In this document: piece after piece, positions 1 to 8,972 of the stretch | Numbering within the stretch: position 1 is the first letter of the stretch | How the letters are laid out: each line of letters starts with the position of its first letter | DNA from: an uncultured Collinsella sp. | GTDB lineage: Bacteria > Actinomycetota > Coriobacteriia > Coriobacteriales > Coriobacteriaceae | DNA: 64,000 nt | Direction: 5' to 3' | Assembly: GCA_900544995.1 (NCBI GenBank) | Contig: UQXC01000002.1 | Coordinates: 31,476 to 95,475, forward strand | Program-made: the position numbers and the translations under genes | The notes under the pieces: generated by a model | What the model was told of the DNA's origin: nothing | Databases searched by the model: none | Seen by the model: the letters and a program-made list of their open reading frames with translations, nothing else

Positions 1-312
1 CCCAACGCGCTGCACAACTACGCCGAGATGGCCAAGTACTGCGGCATCGAGGGCAAGGACGACAAGGAGGTCTTCGAGAACTTCATCACGAAGCTCGAAG
101 AGCTCAAGGACTTCATCGGCGTCAAGAAGACCATCGCCGACTACGGTGTTGACGAGCAGTACTTCCTCGACACCCTCGACGAAATGACCGAGCAGGCATT
201 CAACGACCAGTGCACCGGCGCCAACCCGCGCTACCCGCTCATGAGCGAGATCAAGGAGCTCTACCTGGACGCCTACTACGGCCGCGAGCCCCAGGATTAC
301 GCCGTCTGCTAG
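1..312 (+). CDS. adhE: Bifunctional acetaldehyde/alcohol dehydrogenase AdhE, C-terminal fragment
   Basis: Only the last 103 codons are present; the reading frame is open from base 1 and stops with TAG at 310-312. The tail contains DQCTGANPRYPLMSEIKEL, which matches the C-terminus of the iron-dependent alcohol dehydrogenase domain of AdhE. AdhE converts acetyl-CoA to acetaldehyde and then to ethanol with two NADH, the usual fermentative NAD+ regeneration route. Family assignment is from recognition of this tail. A stand-alone iron alcohol dehydrogenase is less likely but cannot be excluded, because the aldehyde dehydrogenase half lies outside the window. Confidence 0.85.
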   Translation, partial: PNALHNYAEMAKYCGIEGKDDKEVFENFITKLEELKDFIGVKKTIADYGVDEQYFLDTLDEMTEQAFNDQCTGANPRYPLMSEIKELYLDAYYGREPQDYAVC

Positions 313-330
313 TTTTAGCACGGTTTTTAA

Positions 331-367
331 CGGCGGGGGTGCACGGGTGTTTCACACCCCCCCGCCG
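331..367 (+). terminator. Hairpin downstream of adhE
   Basis: A GC-rich inverted repeat (CGGCGGGGGTG at 331-341, matched by CACCC...GCCG at 355-367) lies 18 bases after the adhE stop. The T-tract after it is poor (TCGCTTCT), so it may be a weak terminator or an mRNA-stabilising hairpin. Confidence 0.5.
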
Positions 368-400
368 TCGCTTCTATCGCATCGTTGAAAGGATGCAACC

Positions 401-1165
401 ATGCTGCTACCCGATTCCAAGACCGAGCTCGTCCGCCGTGGCAACAAGGTCGTTTACGACCTGGGCGACAAGATTGTCAAGGTCTTTAACGAGACCAAGC
501 CTGTCTCCGACGTGTTCAACGAGGCTTTGAATCTTGCCCGCATCAATGAGTGCGGCATCCGCAGCCCCAAGGCGCTCGAGGTTTCCCAGCTCGAGAACGC
601 CAACGGCTGGGCGCTCGTGACCGAGAAGGTTCCGGGCACCACCCTTGCCGAGAAGATGACTGCCGAGCCCCAGCGCTTTGGTGAGTACCTCGAGATGTTC
701 GTCGACCTCCAGATCGAGATCCACGGCTACACCTCCCCGCTGCTCAACCGTCAGCGCGACAAGTACGCCCGCATGATCGACAGCCTTGATCAGCTCAATG
801 CCACCACGCGCTACAACCTTCAGGAGCGTCTGGACGGCATGACCAAGGAGTTCAAGGTCTGCCACGGCGACTTCAACCCCTCCAACGTCATCGTCGGCGA
901 CGACGGCCAGCTCTATGTGTGCGACTGGGCACACGCCACCCAGGGCTCCCCTGCTGCCGACGTTGCCACCACCTACCTGCTCTTTGCCCTCAACAGCAAG
1001 GATCAGGCTGAGGCCTACCTGGAGCTCTACTGCGACCGCGCCGACATGCCCATGCAGGTCGTGCGTCAGTGGACGAGCATCGTCGCCGCTTCCGAGCTCG
1101 CTCGTAAGCGCAACGTGAACGATGAGTTCCTGAAGAACTGGATCGACGTCGTCGATTATCAGTAA
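401..1165 (+). CDS. Aminoglycoside phosphotransferase-family (APH) kinase
   Basis: A 254-residue protein with the APH/choline-kinase fold signatures: an N-terminal lobe with DKIVKVF (probable ATP-binding lysine), the catalytic-loop motif HGDFNPSNVI at about residues 155-164, and the metal-binding VCDWA with Asp at about 175. It resembles the small phosphotransferases of the TIGR02172 type rather than true resistance enzymes. The substrate is unknown. The start is supported by GAAAGGA seven bases upstream of the ATG. It is followed by its own terminator, so it is probably monocistronic, or co-transcribed with adhE if the intervening hairpin leaks. No evidence for antibiotic resistance should be read into the family name. 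Confidence 0.75.
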   Translation: MLLPDSKTELVRRGNKVVYDLGDKIVKVFNETKPVSDVFNEALNLARINECGIRSPKALEVSQLENANGWALVTEKVPGTTLAEKMTAEPQRFGEYLEMFVDLQIEIHGYTSPLLNRQRDKYARMIDSLDQLNATTRYNLQERLDGMTKEFKVCHGDFNPSNVIVGDDGQLYVCDWAHATQGSPAADVATTYLLFALNSKDQAEAYLELYCDRADMPMQVVRQWTSIVAASELARKRNVNDEFLKNWIDVVDYQ

Positions 1166-1202
1166 TATCTGAGCGATTTATTTCGCATCGGAGGCACAAG
1201 GG

Positions 1203-1241
1203 AAACCCCGCAGCTCGCATGGGCTGTGGGGTTTTCCTTTT
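1203..1241 (+). terminator. Rho-independent terminator after the APH kinase
   Basis: The stem AAACCCCGCAGC pairs with GCTGTGGGGTTTT and runs into TTCCTTTT. It follows the kinase stop by about 40 bases. Confidence 0.85.
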
Positions 1242-1261
1242 AGATATCGAGGATGCCACAA

Positions 1262-1314
1262 GATAAAAGGACGGCCCCGCATCTCCCCGATCTGGAGAAA
1301 TGCGGGGCCGTCCC
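1262..1314 (-). terminator. Rho-independent terminator after proS
   Basis: On the minus strand GGACGGCCCCGCAT pairs with ATGCGGGGCCGTCC and is followed by TTTTATCT. It closes the pyrH-proS operon, which converges on the kinase gene. Confidence 0.85.
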
Positions 1315-1343
1315 GTATATCGAACTACAAGCGAAATCGTCGA

Positions 1344-3065
1344 TTAACGGCGTGCTGCCTTCACAAGCTCGGCGACCTTGGCGACGACCTCGTCGATCGC
1401 CACATCCTCGCGCTCGCCCGTGGCACGGTCCTTGAGCTCAACGGTGCCATTCTTAAGGCCACGCTTACCCAGAACGACCTGATACGGGAAGCCCATAAGG
1501 TCGTTGTCGGCAAACTTAAATCCGGGACGCTCGTCGCGGTCGTCGACGACGACCTCGATACCCTCGGCGCACAGGCCATCAACGATCTGCTCGCAGACGG
1601 TAGCGCACTCCTCCTTCTTGGGATCGAGCGGAATCACCGCGACCTCGTACGGGGCAACGGAGACCGGCCAGACGATACCGTGCTCGTCGTTGTGCTGCTC
1701 CACGACGGCAGCGAGCGAGCGGGACACACCAACGCCGTAGCAGCCCATGATGAGCGGCTTCTCCTTGCCGTCCTCGTCCATAAAGGTGGCACCCATGGCC
1801 TCGGAATACTTGGTGCCCAGCTGGAAGACCTGAGAGACCTCGATGCCGCGGGCAGCGGAGAGCGGCTTGCCGCAGTGCGGGCAGGGGTCGCCGGCGACAA
1901 CGGTGACCAGATCGGCCCACTCATCGACGGTAAAGTCGCGCTCGGGGCAGGCACCGGTAAAGTGATAATCGACCTCGTTGGCACCGCAGGCCCACTGCTT
2001 GGAATCGCGCAGGCTCTCGTCGCACACCAGACGAATGCCATCGGGCAGGTTAACCGGTCCGATAAAGCCCTTGTGCAGACCGTTCGCCTGAAGCTCCTCG
2101 TCGGTCATCATGCGATAGCCCTTGCCAAAGACGTGCTCGGCCTTGCAATCGTTGAGCTCGTGATCGCCCGGAACAATGGCCACGACCGGCTTGCCCTCGG
2201 CGTCGATGAGTGCCAGCGACTTGCGCGTGCCGTTCTCGGGGAACCCAAAGAACTTAGCAACTGCCTCAATGGTGCCCATGCCCGGAGTCTCAACCTTGGT
2301 GAGCGTACCGTCACCAGGACCCTCGGTCACGACGACCTTGGTGCTTGCCGCCTCGTCATCGGCAGCAAAGCCGCAATCGTCACAGTAGACGAGCGAAGCC
2401 TCGCCGGCGTCGGCCAAAGCCATGTACTCGACGGAGGTATCGCCACCGATCTCACCGGAGTCGGCAACAACGGGCAGGGCCTTGATATAGCAGCGCTCGC
2501 AGATGTTAGCGTAGGCCTGCTTCATCTTGTCATACTCCTCCTGCAGGCTCTCCTGCGTGGCGGAGAAGCTGTAGGCGTCCTTCATGATGAACTCGCGACC
2601 GCGCATCAGGCCAAAGCGGGGGCGGAACTCGTCGCGGAACTTATCCTGGATGTGGTAGAGGTTAACGGGTAGCTGCTTGTAGGAGCGCAGCTCATTGCGC
2701 ACCAGGGCCGTGACGGTCTCCTCGTGCGTGGGGCCCAGGACGAACTCGCGACCGTGACGGTCGTCAAAGCGCACAAGCTCCTTGCCATAGGCGTCGATGC
2801 GGCCGGACTCACGCCACAACTCGGCATCGACCATGATAGGCATCATAAGCTCCTGGGCGCCGGCGGCGTCCATCTCGTCGCGCACGATGTTCTCGATCTT
2901 GCGAATCGAGCGCCAAGCAAGCGGCAGGTAGGAATATAGACCGGCGGCCTCCTTGCGGATCATGCCGGCACGGAGCAGCAGACGGTGGCTGGCGAGCTCA
3001 GCGTCCGCCGGATCCTCTTTAAGCGTCGGCGCATAAAGCTTAGACATATACATTGCTCGGGTCAT
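1344..3065 (-). CDS. proS: Prolyl-tRNA synthetase (bacterial type, with insertion/editing domain)
   Basis: A 573-residue class II synthetase that charges tRNA-Pro. The N-terminus SKLYAPTLKEDPADAE and the block MRGREFIMKDAYSF (motif 2 region) are typical. The length and the segment between motifs 2 and 3 fit the bacterial form with the INS editing domain. The C-terminal anticodon-binding domain begins near VSVAPYEVAVIPL. The ATG follows the ispG stop codon directly and sits six bases after GAGGAG, which favours the MTRAMYMSKLY start over internal methionines. It is the last gene of the pyrH-to-proS operon, followed by a strong terminator. Confidence 0.95.
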   Translation of the reverse strand: MTRAMYMSKLYAPTLKEDPADAELASHRLLLRAGMIRKEAAGLYSYLPLAWRSIRKIENIVRDEMDAAGAQELMMPIMVDAELWRESGRIDAYGKELVRFDDRHGREFVLGPTHEETVTALVRNELRSYKQLPVNLYHIQDKFRDEFRPRFGLMRGREFIMKDAYSFSATQESLQEEYDKMKQAYANICERCYIKALPVVADSGEIGGDTSVEYMALADAGEASLVYCDDCGFAADDEAASTKVVVTEGPGDGTLTKVETPGMGTIEAVAKFFGFPENGTRKSLALIDAEGKPVVAIVPGDHELNDCKAEHVFGKGYRMMTDEELQANGLHKGFIGPVNLPDGIRLVCDESLRDSKQWACGANEVDYHFTGACPERDFTVDEWADLVTVVAGDPCPHCGKPLSAARGIEVSQVFQLGTKYSEAMGATFMDEDGKEKPLIMGCYGVGVSRSLAAVVEQHNDEHGIVWPVSVAPYEVAVIPLDPKKEECATVCEQIVDGLCAEGIEVVVDDRDERPGFKFADNDLMGFPYQVVLGKRGLKNGTVELKDRATGEREDVAIDEVVAKVAELVKAARR

Positions 3066-4148
3066 TTATTTCTCCTCAATAAGCTTGTCGACCTCGGCCA
3101 TAAGCGCGTCGACAATTTGGTCCTCAGCTACTTTACCAATGATCTGGCCATGCGAAAAGAGCAAGGCCTGACCACGTCCGCAAGCAACGCCCAGATCGGC
3201 ATCAGAAGCCTCGCCGGGGCCATTAACGGCACATCCCATCACAGCGATCGAAAGCGGCGCGGAGTAGTTCTTAAGCCGCTCGGTAACCTCCTCGGCAATG
3301 GAAATAAGGTTAACCTGGCAGCGGGCGCATGTGGGGCACGAGACAATCTCGGGGCCACGGCGACGCAGGCCCAACGACTGCAGAATACCCCAGGCAACCG
3401 GCGGCTCCTCAACCGGATCGGCTGTGAGCGACACACGCATGGTGTCGCCAATGCCTTCGGAAAGCAAGATACCCAAGCCTACAGAGCTCTTGATGGTGCC
3501 CTGGAGCTTGGTCCCCGCCTCCGTCACGCCCAGGTGAAGCGGAACGTGGGGAATCTCACGCGACAGGGCTCGATAGGTATCAAGCGTCGTTTGCACGCTA
3601 TGGGCCTTGGCCGAAAGCACAATGTTCGTAAAACCACGGTCCTCAAAGTGCTTGACGAAGCGCTCGCTCGACATCACGAGCTTTTCGGGCTGCGTGAGGT
3701 CGTCGCGCTCGGCGATATCCTGCTCGAGCGAACCGGCATTGACGCCGATACGAATCGCGCACCCAGCGGCGCCCGCGGCATCGATCACAGCATCGACCTT
3801 AGCCCAATCGCCGATATTGCCGGGATTGATGCGAAGCTTGGCGGCACCAGCCTCGACGGCGCCGATGGCGAGCTTATGGTTAAAGTGAATATCGGCGACG
3901 ATCGGCACCGGAGACTCGGCACAGATGGTGCGGAAACCCTCAAGCGCGGCCTCGGTGGGCACGCTCACACGCACGATATCGCAGCCAGCCTGCGCCAACG
4001 CGCACACTTGCGCAAGCGTTGCCTGGGCGTCAGCGGTATCGGTGCAGGTCATGGATTGGACCACCACCGGCGCGCCGCCACCGATCTGCACACCGCCCAC
4101 ATGCACGGGGCGCGTCAACTCGCGAGGCAAAGGATGGGATAAAGACAA
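3066..4148 (-). CDS. ispG: 4-hydroxy-3-methylbut-2-enyl diphosphate synthase
   Basis: IspG (GcpE) is a [4Fe-4S] enzyme that reductively opens the ring of MEcPP to give HMBPP in the MEP isoprenoid pathway. The cluster cysteines appear as CPTC and, after a spacer, GCAVNGPGE, the family's C-terminal signature. The TIM-barrel half carries VRVSVPT and ADIHFN. I start at the TTG at 4148 (LSLSHPLPREL), which has AGGGGAG eight bases upstream. Longer versions read back through unrelated sequence into rseP. The product is 360 residues. It lies 13 bases after rseP and abuts proS. Dxr, an earlier step of the same pathway, is two genes upstream. Confidence 0.93.
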   Translation of the reverse strand: MSLSHPLPRELTRPVHVGGVQIGGGAPVVVQSMTCTDTADAQATLAQVCALAQAGCDIVRVSVPTEAALEGFRTICAESPVPIVADIHFNHKLAIGAVEAGAAKLRINPGNIGDWAKVDAVIDAAGAAGCAIRIGVNAGSLEQDIAERDDLTQPEKLVMSSERFVKHFEDRGFTNIVLSAKAHSVQTTLDTYRALSREIPHVPLHLGVTEAGTKLQGTIKSSVGLGILLSEGIGDTMRVSLTADPVEEPPVAWGILQSLGLRRRGPEIVSCPTCARCQVNLISIAEEVTERLKNYSAPLSIAVMGCAVNGPGEASDADLGVACGRGQALLFSHGQIIGKVAEDQIVDALMAEVDKLIEEK

Positions 4149-4161
4149 TCCAAACACTCCC

Positions 4162-5523
4162 CTACAGGATAAATCGAAGGACGTCGGAACGAAGCATATA
4201 GACAAACAGCAGCGCAAAGAGCGCGATGCCCACATAGCTCACAATCGTCTGGACCTTGAGCGGAAGCTCGCGGCCAGCAATCTTTTGAATGATCTCGATG
4301 ACCAGCTTGCCGCCATCGAGTGGTGGGATGGGCAGCAGGTTCATAAAGCCAAGCGAGAACGAAATGAGGGCGGCAAACGAAAGGAACGTGGCAGGGCCGG
4401 CAGCAGCAGCCTGTGAGGACATAACGCTAATGCCCACGATCGAAGAAGACTGATCGAGAATCTCCATCGTATGCTGCGGCTGGAGCAGGCGCATCACGCC
4501 CTCCGCTGTCTGCACGACATAGGAGAACGAAAGGCGAGCCGACGTGATGGGGTCTAAACGGACCACCTGCGTAGAGGCATACACACCTAGGCGCTCGTCC
4601 TCTTTGAGCGCAACCGAGGTCGAATGCTGCTTGCCGTCGCGCTCATACTCAATGGCGATATCGTCCTTACCGGCGGCCTTGCCGATGGCATCGTAAACGT
4701 CCATCCAGGTAGAGCACGATACTCCGTCAACCGAAAGGATCGCGTCGCCGCCCTCGATACCCGCCTTGGCGGCAATAGACCCCTCGTCAACCTGACCGAT
4801 CACGTTGGTATCCATCGGCACGGTGACACCCGCAATAGAGTAGATGCTCATAAGCAGCAAAAAGCCCGTCAGGATATTGACGAGAATGCCCGCGAGCAGC
4901 ATAAAGGCGCGCTTGAGAAAACCCTGGCCCAGATAGGTATGCGAACGCTCTTGCGCAAGGAACTCGGCTTCGCCGCACGGCAGCTCCCACACATCGCCCT
5001 CGGTAGTCGCATGCTCTCGATCGAAACGGCGGCCGTCAAAGGTGGTGTAACACGCCGCCTCTCCCCGCTGCTGCTGATACTTGGCGGGATAGTAGCTCGG
5101 CGAGGGCTTCTCCCCTTCCTCATACCAAGGCGCGATAGAGCCCCAACCCAAGAGCAAGGCGCATGCCTCGAGCACAACCTCCTCGGATAGCTCGAGCTCG
5201 GCGGCAAGGTCGGCCACGGTCACGCAACCATGACGATAGATAGCCGCGAGCACGCGATCGGCACACGAGACGTCGGTCGGATCCATACCGCAGATGGCAG
5301 CGTAGCCACCCAGCAGCAGCGGGGTCACGCCAAACTTGGTTCCAATGCGACGTGACGTGTAATGGATGTCAAAGCGACACGGCAGGCCCAAAAAGAACTC
5401 GGTCACGCGGACGCCGCAGGCACGCGCCGCCAAAAAGTGGCCGCCCTCGTGCAAAAACACAAGGACGGAAAGCATCAGCAGGCCCCAAAAGACCGATGAG
5501 AGAACGCTCAGAACAGTATCCAT
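4162..5523 (-). CDS. rseP: RseP-like site-2 intramembrane metalloprotease (M50) with a large insert
   Basis: A membrane zinc protease with HEGGH in the first transmembrane segment, a PDZ domain (about GQVDEGSIAAKAGIEGGDAIL), and the C-terminal NLLPIPPLDGGKL motif carrying the third metal ligand. RseP cleaves anti-sigma factors or remnant signal peptides. Unusually, roughly 130 residues lie between the first two membrane segments. They include a winged-helix-like stretch (HGCVTVADLAAELELSEEV) and a region rich in Tyr and Glu; this loop should be cytoplasmic. The start is uncertain: the ATG at 5523 has no well-spaced Shine-Dalgarno, and a TTG at 5538 sits right after AAGGA. The position between dxr and ispG is common for this family. 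Confidence 0.88.
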   Translation of the reverse strand: MDTVLSVLSSVFWGLLMLSVLVFLHEGGHFLAARACGVRVTEFFLGLPCRFDIHYTSRRIGTKFGVTPLLLGGYAAICGMDPTDVSCADRVLAAIYRHGCVTVADLAAELELSEEVVLEACALLLGWGSIAPWYEEGEKPSPSYYPAKYQQQRGEAACYTTFDGRRFDREHATTEGDVWELPCGEAEFLAQERSHTYLGQGFLKRAFMLLAGILVNILTGFLLLMSIYSIAGVTVPMDTNVIGQVDEGSIAAKAGIEGGDAILSVDGVSCSTWMDVYDAIGKAAGKDDIAIEYERDGKQHSTSVALKEDERLGVYASTQVVRLDPITSARLSFSYVVQTAEGVMRLLQPQHTMEILDQSSSIVGISVMSSQAAAAGPATFLSFAALISFSLGFMNLLPIPPLDGGKLVIEIIQKIAGRELPLKVQTIVSYVGIALFALLFVYMLRSDVLRFIL

Positions 5524-5548
5524 AAAACGAAAAAGCAATCCTTATGGG

Positions 5549-6736
5549 TTAGGAACGGGTTGCGGCGAGCACCTGCGCAGCCATTTCACGCGCCCATGCA
5601 TCGATGTCGCGAAGCTGCTCAAACGAATCGACCGCCTGCATATCATGGGCATCCATGCAGGATTCCACAATGCGATCGATATCGGTAAAGCTGCAGCCAT
5701 CGTGCAGGAAGGCATCGACGGCGACCTCGTTGGCGGCATTGAGCACGCACGGCATGGTGCCACCCGTCTTGCCGGCACGTTCGGCCAGTGCCAGACAGCG
5801 GAAGGTATCCATGTCGGCAGCATCAAACGTGAGCTGCCCCAGCTCGCGGAAATCGATACGAGGCGCCGGGGTATCCCAACGCTCGGGATACGAGAACGCG
5901 AACTGGATGGGAATACGCATGTCGGAAGCACCGAGATGCGCCATCACGGAGCCGTCGGCAAACTCGACCATAGAGTGAATCTTGGACTGACGCTGCACGA
6001 CCACGTTAATGAAATCGAGGTCGCAGTTAAACAGATGCATGGCCTCAATGCGCTCCAGGCCCTTGTTCATGAGGGTGGCGGAGTCGATGGTGATCTTGGC
6101 ACCCATGGCCCACGTGGGATGTGCGAGGGCATCGGCACGCGTCACGCGGTCGAGCTCGTCGCGGGTGCGGCCAAAGAACGGACCGCCCGAGCAGGTGAGC
6201 CAAATACAATGAGCCTCGCGTGGGTTCTCCCCCAGATAGCACTGGTAGATGGCGGAGTGCTCAGAGTCGACTGGAATAAGCTGGCCCGGTTGCGCCAACG
6301 GCATAAGCAAGTCGCCGCCGACGACGAGGGACTCCTTGTTGGCAAGGGCAAGGCGCTTATTCGAGGTCAAGGCCGCATGGCTCGCCTCGAGACCGGCGGC
6401 GCCCACAATAGCAACGAGCACGCAGTCGACATCGTCGCGACGCGCGAGCTCGCAAACCGCCTGCGCGCCAACGCCGAGCTTCGTTCCATCGGGCAACTCT
6501 TGCAGCACGGCGTCATCGCCATGAGCGACATCGGCCACGGCAACCGCCGGAACCGAGAACTCGCGGGCAGCGGCAACGAGTTCGGAGGTACTGGAGTTAA
6601 CGGACAGCGCCGTCACCTGCAGGCGATCGGCATGCTGGCGGCACACATCGAGCGCCTGGGTGCCGATAGAGCCCGTACAACCCAGGATGGCAACACGGAG
6701 ACGTCCATCGGGGCCATACGTCGTCTGGAAGGACAT
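5549..6736 (-). CDS. dxr: 1-deoxy-D-xylulose-5-phosphate reductoisomerase
   Basis: A 395-residue NADPH enzyme that converts DXP to MEP, the first committed step of the MEP pathway. The N-terminal Rossmann motif is LGCTGSIGTQ (most homologues have GSTGSIG). The central part has VDSEHSAIYQC with metal-binding Glu/Asp, and SGGPFFGR, the flexible catalytic loop. The ATG overlaps the cdsA stop as TAATG, so translation is probably coupled. Confidence 0.95.
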   Translation of the reverse strand: MSFQTTYGPDGRLRVAILGCTGSIGTQALDVCRQHADRLQVTALSVNSSTSELVAAAREFSVPAVAVADVAHGDDAVLQELPDGTKLGVGAQAVCELARRDDVDCVLVAIVGAAGLEASHAALTSNKRLALANKESLVVGGDLLMPLAQPGQLIPVDSEHSAIYQCYLGENPREAHCIWLTCSGGPFFGRTRDELDRVTRADALAHPTWAMGAKITIDSATLMNKGLERIEAMHLFNCDLDFINVVVQRQSKIHSMVEFADGSVMAHLGASDMRIPIQFAFSYPERWDTPAPRIDFRELGQLTFDAADMDTFRCLALAERAGKTGGTMPCVLNAANEVAVDAFLHDGCSFTDIDRIVESCMDAHDMQAVDSFEQLRDIDAWAREMAAQVLAATRS

Positions 6737-7635
6737 TACAGCACGCCTCCGATCATCAAAAGCAGCTGCGCGGTAATGCAGCCAAAGATAAGCGAATCGC
6801 TACGATCGAGCATGCCGCCGTGGCCCGGGATAAGGTTGCCGGAATCCTTGACGCCCACACCGCGCTTGATGCGCGACTCGATGAGGTCGCCGATAACGCC
6901 CAGAACGGACACGACCACGCCGCACAGCAGCGCATAGGGCAGGCTGAGCTTGTAGAAGTGCGTCGCCCACAGGATGAGCCAAATCAAAACCGAGCCCAGG
7001 ATGCCGCCGACAAACCCCTCCCAGCTCTTTTTGGGAGAGATCTTGGGAACCATCTTGTGCTGGCCGATACGGCTACCCACGATGTAGGCAAACGAATCGG
7101 AGACCCAAAGGGACGCGCAAACGCCCACCGAAAGCAGGGCGCCGGCAAAACCGGGCACGGCATCGCGCAGCAGCACGATAGCCGACAGCATAAAGCCAGT
7201 GTAGATGGGACCCATGAGCGTCACGGCCACATCAGAGATGCGGGTACGCGGCGACCAGACATACCAAATGCCCACAGCGAGCATCAGGGCAAAAAGCAGG
7301 GCATTCAGCAACATCGAATCGCCCAACGCCGACAGCGGAAAGAGTACGGCGGCAGCGATACCCATGCGCTCGTTAGCCATCTTGCCATCGAGTCTTGTCA
7401 TACGGAAAAACTCATAGCAGCACAGACCGCTCATGACAGAAACAAAGATGGCAGTGGGCACGATACCCAAAACCAGGCACAGGATAAAGACAACGGCATA
7501 GACGATACCGGCGGCGGCACGGGTGATAAAGCCCGCAAGCCACGAACCGGTGCCATTCTTCGCTGCGGGCGCTCCAGCAGCGACAGCCTTGCGCTCAGAT
7601 GTCTTGGGAGCAGTTGCCTTGGGACGATCGGACAC
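6736..7635 (-). CDS. cdsA: Phosphatidate cytidylyltransferase
   Basis: An integral membrane enzyme of 299 residues making CDP-diacylglycerol from CTP and phosphatidic acid. The C-terminal family signature is clear: SRIKRGVGVKDSGNLIPGHGG followed by MLDRSD (SD where LD is commoner). About eight hydrophobic segments follow a soluble, Lys/Ala-rich N-terminal stretch of about 30 residues. The start is GTG with GGAGG seven bases upstream. It lies between uppS and dxr, the usual order. Confidence 0.93.
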   Translation of the reverse strand: MSDRPKATAPKTSERKAVAAGAPAAKNGTGSWLAGFITRAAAGIVYAVVFILCLVLGIVPTAIFVSVMSGLCCYEFFRMTRLDGKMANERMGIAAAVLFPLSALGDSMLLNALLFALMLAVGIWYVWSPRTRISDVAVTLMGPIYTGFMLSAIVLLRDAVPGFAGALLSVGVCASLWVSDSFAYIVGSRIGQHKMVPKISPKKSWEGFVGGILGSVLIWLILWATHFYKLSLPYALLCGVVVSVLGVIGDLIESRIKRGVGVKDSGNLIPGHGGMLDRSDSLIFGCITAQLLLMIGGVL

Positions 7636-7637
7636 GA

Positions 7638-8432
7638 TTAAGCCTCCTCGGTCTTGCTCAGACCACCAAACCTACGGTCACGGCCCTGATAGGCCAAAAT
7701 GGCGTCGACAAGGCCCCAACGATCAAAGTCAGGCCAATAGGTATCGGTGACATAGAACTCGGAATAAGCCACCTGCCACAGCAGATAGTTCGAAAGGCGC
7801 AGCTCACCAGAGGTGCGAATCACAAGCTCAGGATCGGGAAGACCGGCGGTATAGAGGTGGGAGGCCACCATGTCGTCATCAATTGCGCCAGGATCGATCT
7901 TACCGGCGGCAGCGTCGAGTGCGATCTGACGGACAGCGCGGGTAATCTCGGCACGCGCGCCGTAGTTGACGGCAAGCGCCAGCGTCATCCCGGTGTGATC
8001 GGCGCACTCGGCAAGACCGCGTTCAAAAACATCGCGGGTCTTCTTGGGCAGCGCGGAAATGTCACCCAAAAAGACAACGCGCACGTTTTCGCGCTTCAGA
8101 AGCGGCAGCTCGTCGATAAACGTCTTGGCAAACAGATGCATCAAGACGTTGACCTCATGCTGCGGACGGTTCCAGTTTTCGGTAGAAAACGCATAGGCCG
8201 AAAGCACGTCGACGCCCAGACGCACGCAGGCAGTAATAATCTCGCGAAGGGAGACGATACCCGCCTTGTGGCCCTCAGTGCGCGCAAGACCGCGCGACGT
8301 GGCCCAACGACCGTTGCCGTCCATGATGCACGAGATATGGTGCGGAATGTTATTGAGGTCAAGGTCGGAAAAACCGACGCCCGCAGGGGCGTCGGCAAAG
8401 TACTCGACCAGTTTATGCTCGTCGTATTGCAC
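7638..8432 (-). CDS. uppS: Isoprenyl transferase (undecaprenyl diphosphate synthase)
   Basis: A cis-prenyltransferase of 264 residues that builds the C55 lipid carrier for peptidoglycan and other envelope polymers. Motif I is HISCIMDGNGRWA with the catalytic Asp, followed by GHKAG. The C-terminal block has DLVIRTSGELRLSN-like residues (here PELVIRTSGELR) and YWPDF. It starts at GTG, with GGAG in the end of frr seven bases upstream; the frr stop is one base away, suggesting coupling. Confidence 0.94.
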   Translation of the reverse strand: MQYDEHKLVEYFADAPAGVGFSDLDLNNIPHHISCIMDGNGRWATSRGLARTEGHKAGIVSLREIITACVRLGVDVLSAYAFSTENWNRPQHEVNVLMHLFAKTFIDELPLLKRENVRVVFLGDISALPKKTRDVFERGLAECADHTGMTLALAVNYGARAEITRAVRQIALDAAAGKIDPGAIDDDMVASHLYTAGLPDPELVIRTSGELRLSNYLLWQVAYSEFYVTDTYWPDFDRWGLVDAILAYQGRDRRFGGLSKTEEA

Positions 8433-8433
8433 C

Positions 8434-8970
8434 TTAGATCTCCATGACCTCGGCTTCTTTTTCCTTCAGAAGCTCCTCGACCTTGGCGACATACTCATCA
8501 GTGTGCTTCTGGACCTTGGCCTGCTCGCGACGGACATCGTCCTCGGTGAGCTCCTCATCGCGCTCGAGCTTGTTGTTGAAGTCGCGACGGATGTTACGGA
8601 TAGACACCTTGGCCTGCTCGGCGTACTCGCGGCACTCCTTGACGAGCTCGCGACGGCGCTCCTCGGTGGGAGCCGGGAACGGCAGACGAACGACGGTGCC
8701 ATCGGAGTTGGGGGTAATACCCAAATCGGAAGCGCCGATGGCCTTGACGATGGCGTTGATAAGCGCCTTGTCCCACGGCTCGATGAGCAGCATGTGGGCC
8801 TCCGGGGTCTTGACGGCGGCAACCTGCGTGACCGGCGTGGGAACACCGTAATAATCGACGGTGATGTCGGACAGAATGTTGGCATTGGCGCGGCCGGTAC
8901 GGACCTTGGAGAAGTTATGCTTGAGGGACTCGAGCGACTTGTCCATGTGGGCGGTGATGTTCTCTGCCAT
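8434..8970 (-). CDS. frr: Ribosome recycling factor
   Basis: A protein of 178 residues (family usually about 185) that splits post-termination ribosomes with EF-G. Recognised by KVRTGRANANIL, DYYGVPTPVTQVA and the charged helical C-terminus. The start codon is two bases after pyrH, in the universal pyrH-frr order. Confidence 0.95.
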   Translation of the reverse strand: MAENITAHMDKSLESLKHNFSKVRTGRANANILSDITVDYYGVPTPVTQVAAVKTPEAHMLLIEPWDKALINAIVKAIGASDLGITPNSDGTVVRLPFPAPTEERRRELVKECREYAEQAKVSIRNIRRDFNNKLERDEELTEDDVRREQAKVQKHTDEYVAKVEELLKEKEAEVMEI

Positions 8971-8972
8971 GC

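Noticed and set aside
401..1165. Aminoglycoside resistance gene
   Set aside because: Only fold-level motifs are shared with APH enzymes; nothing indicates drug specificity.
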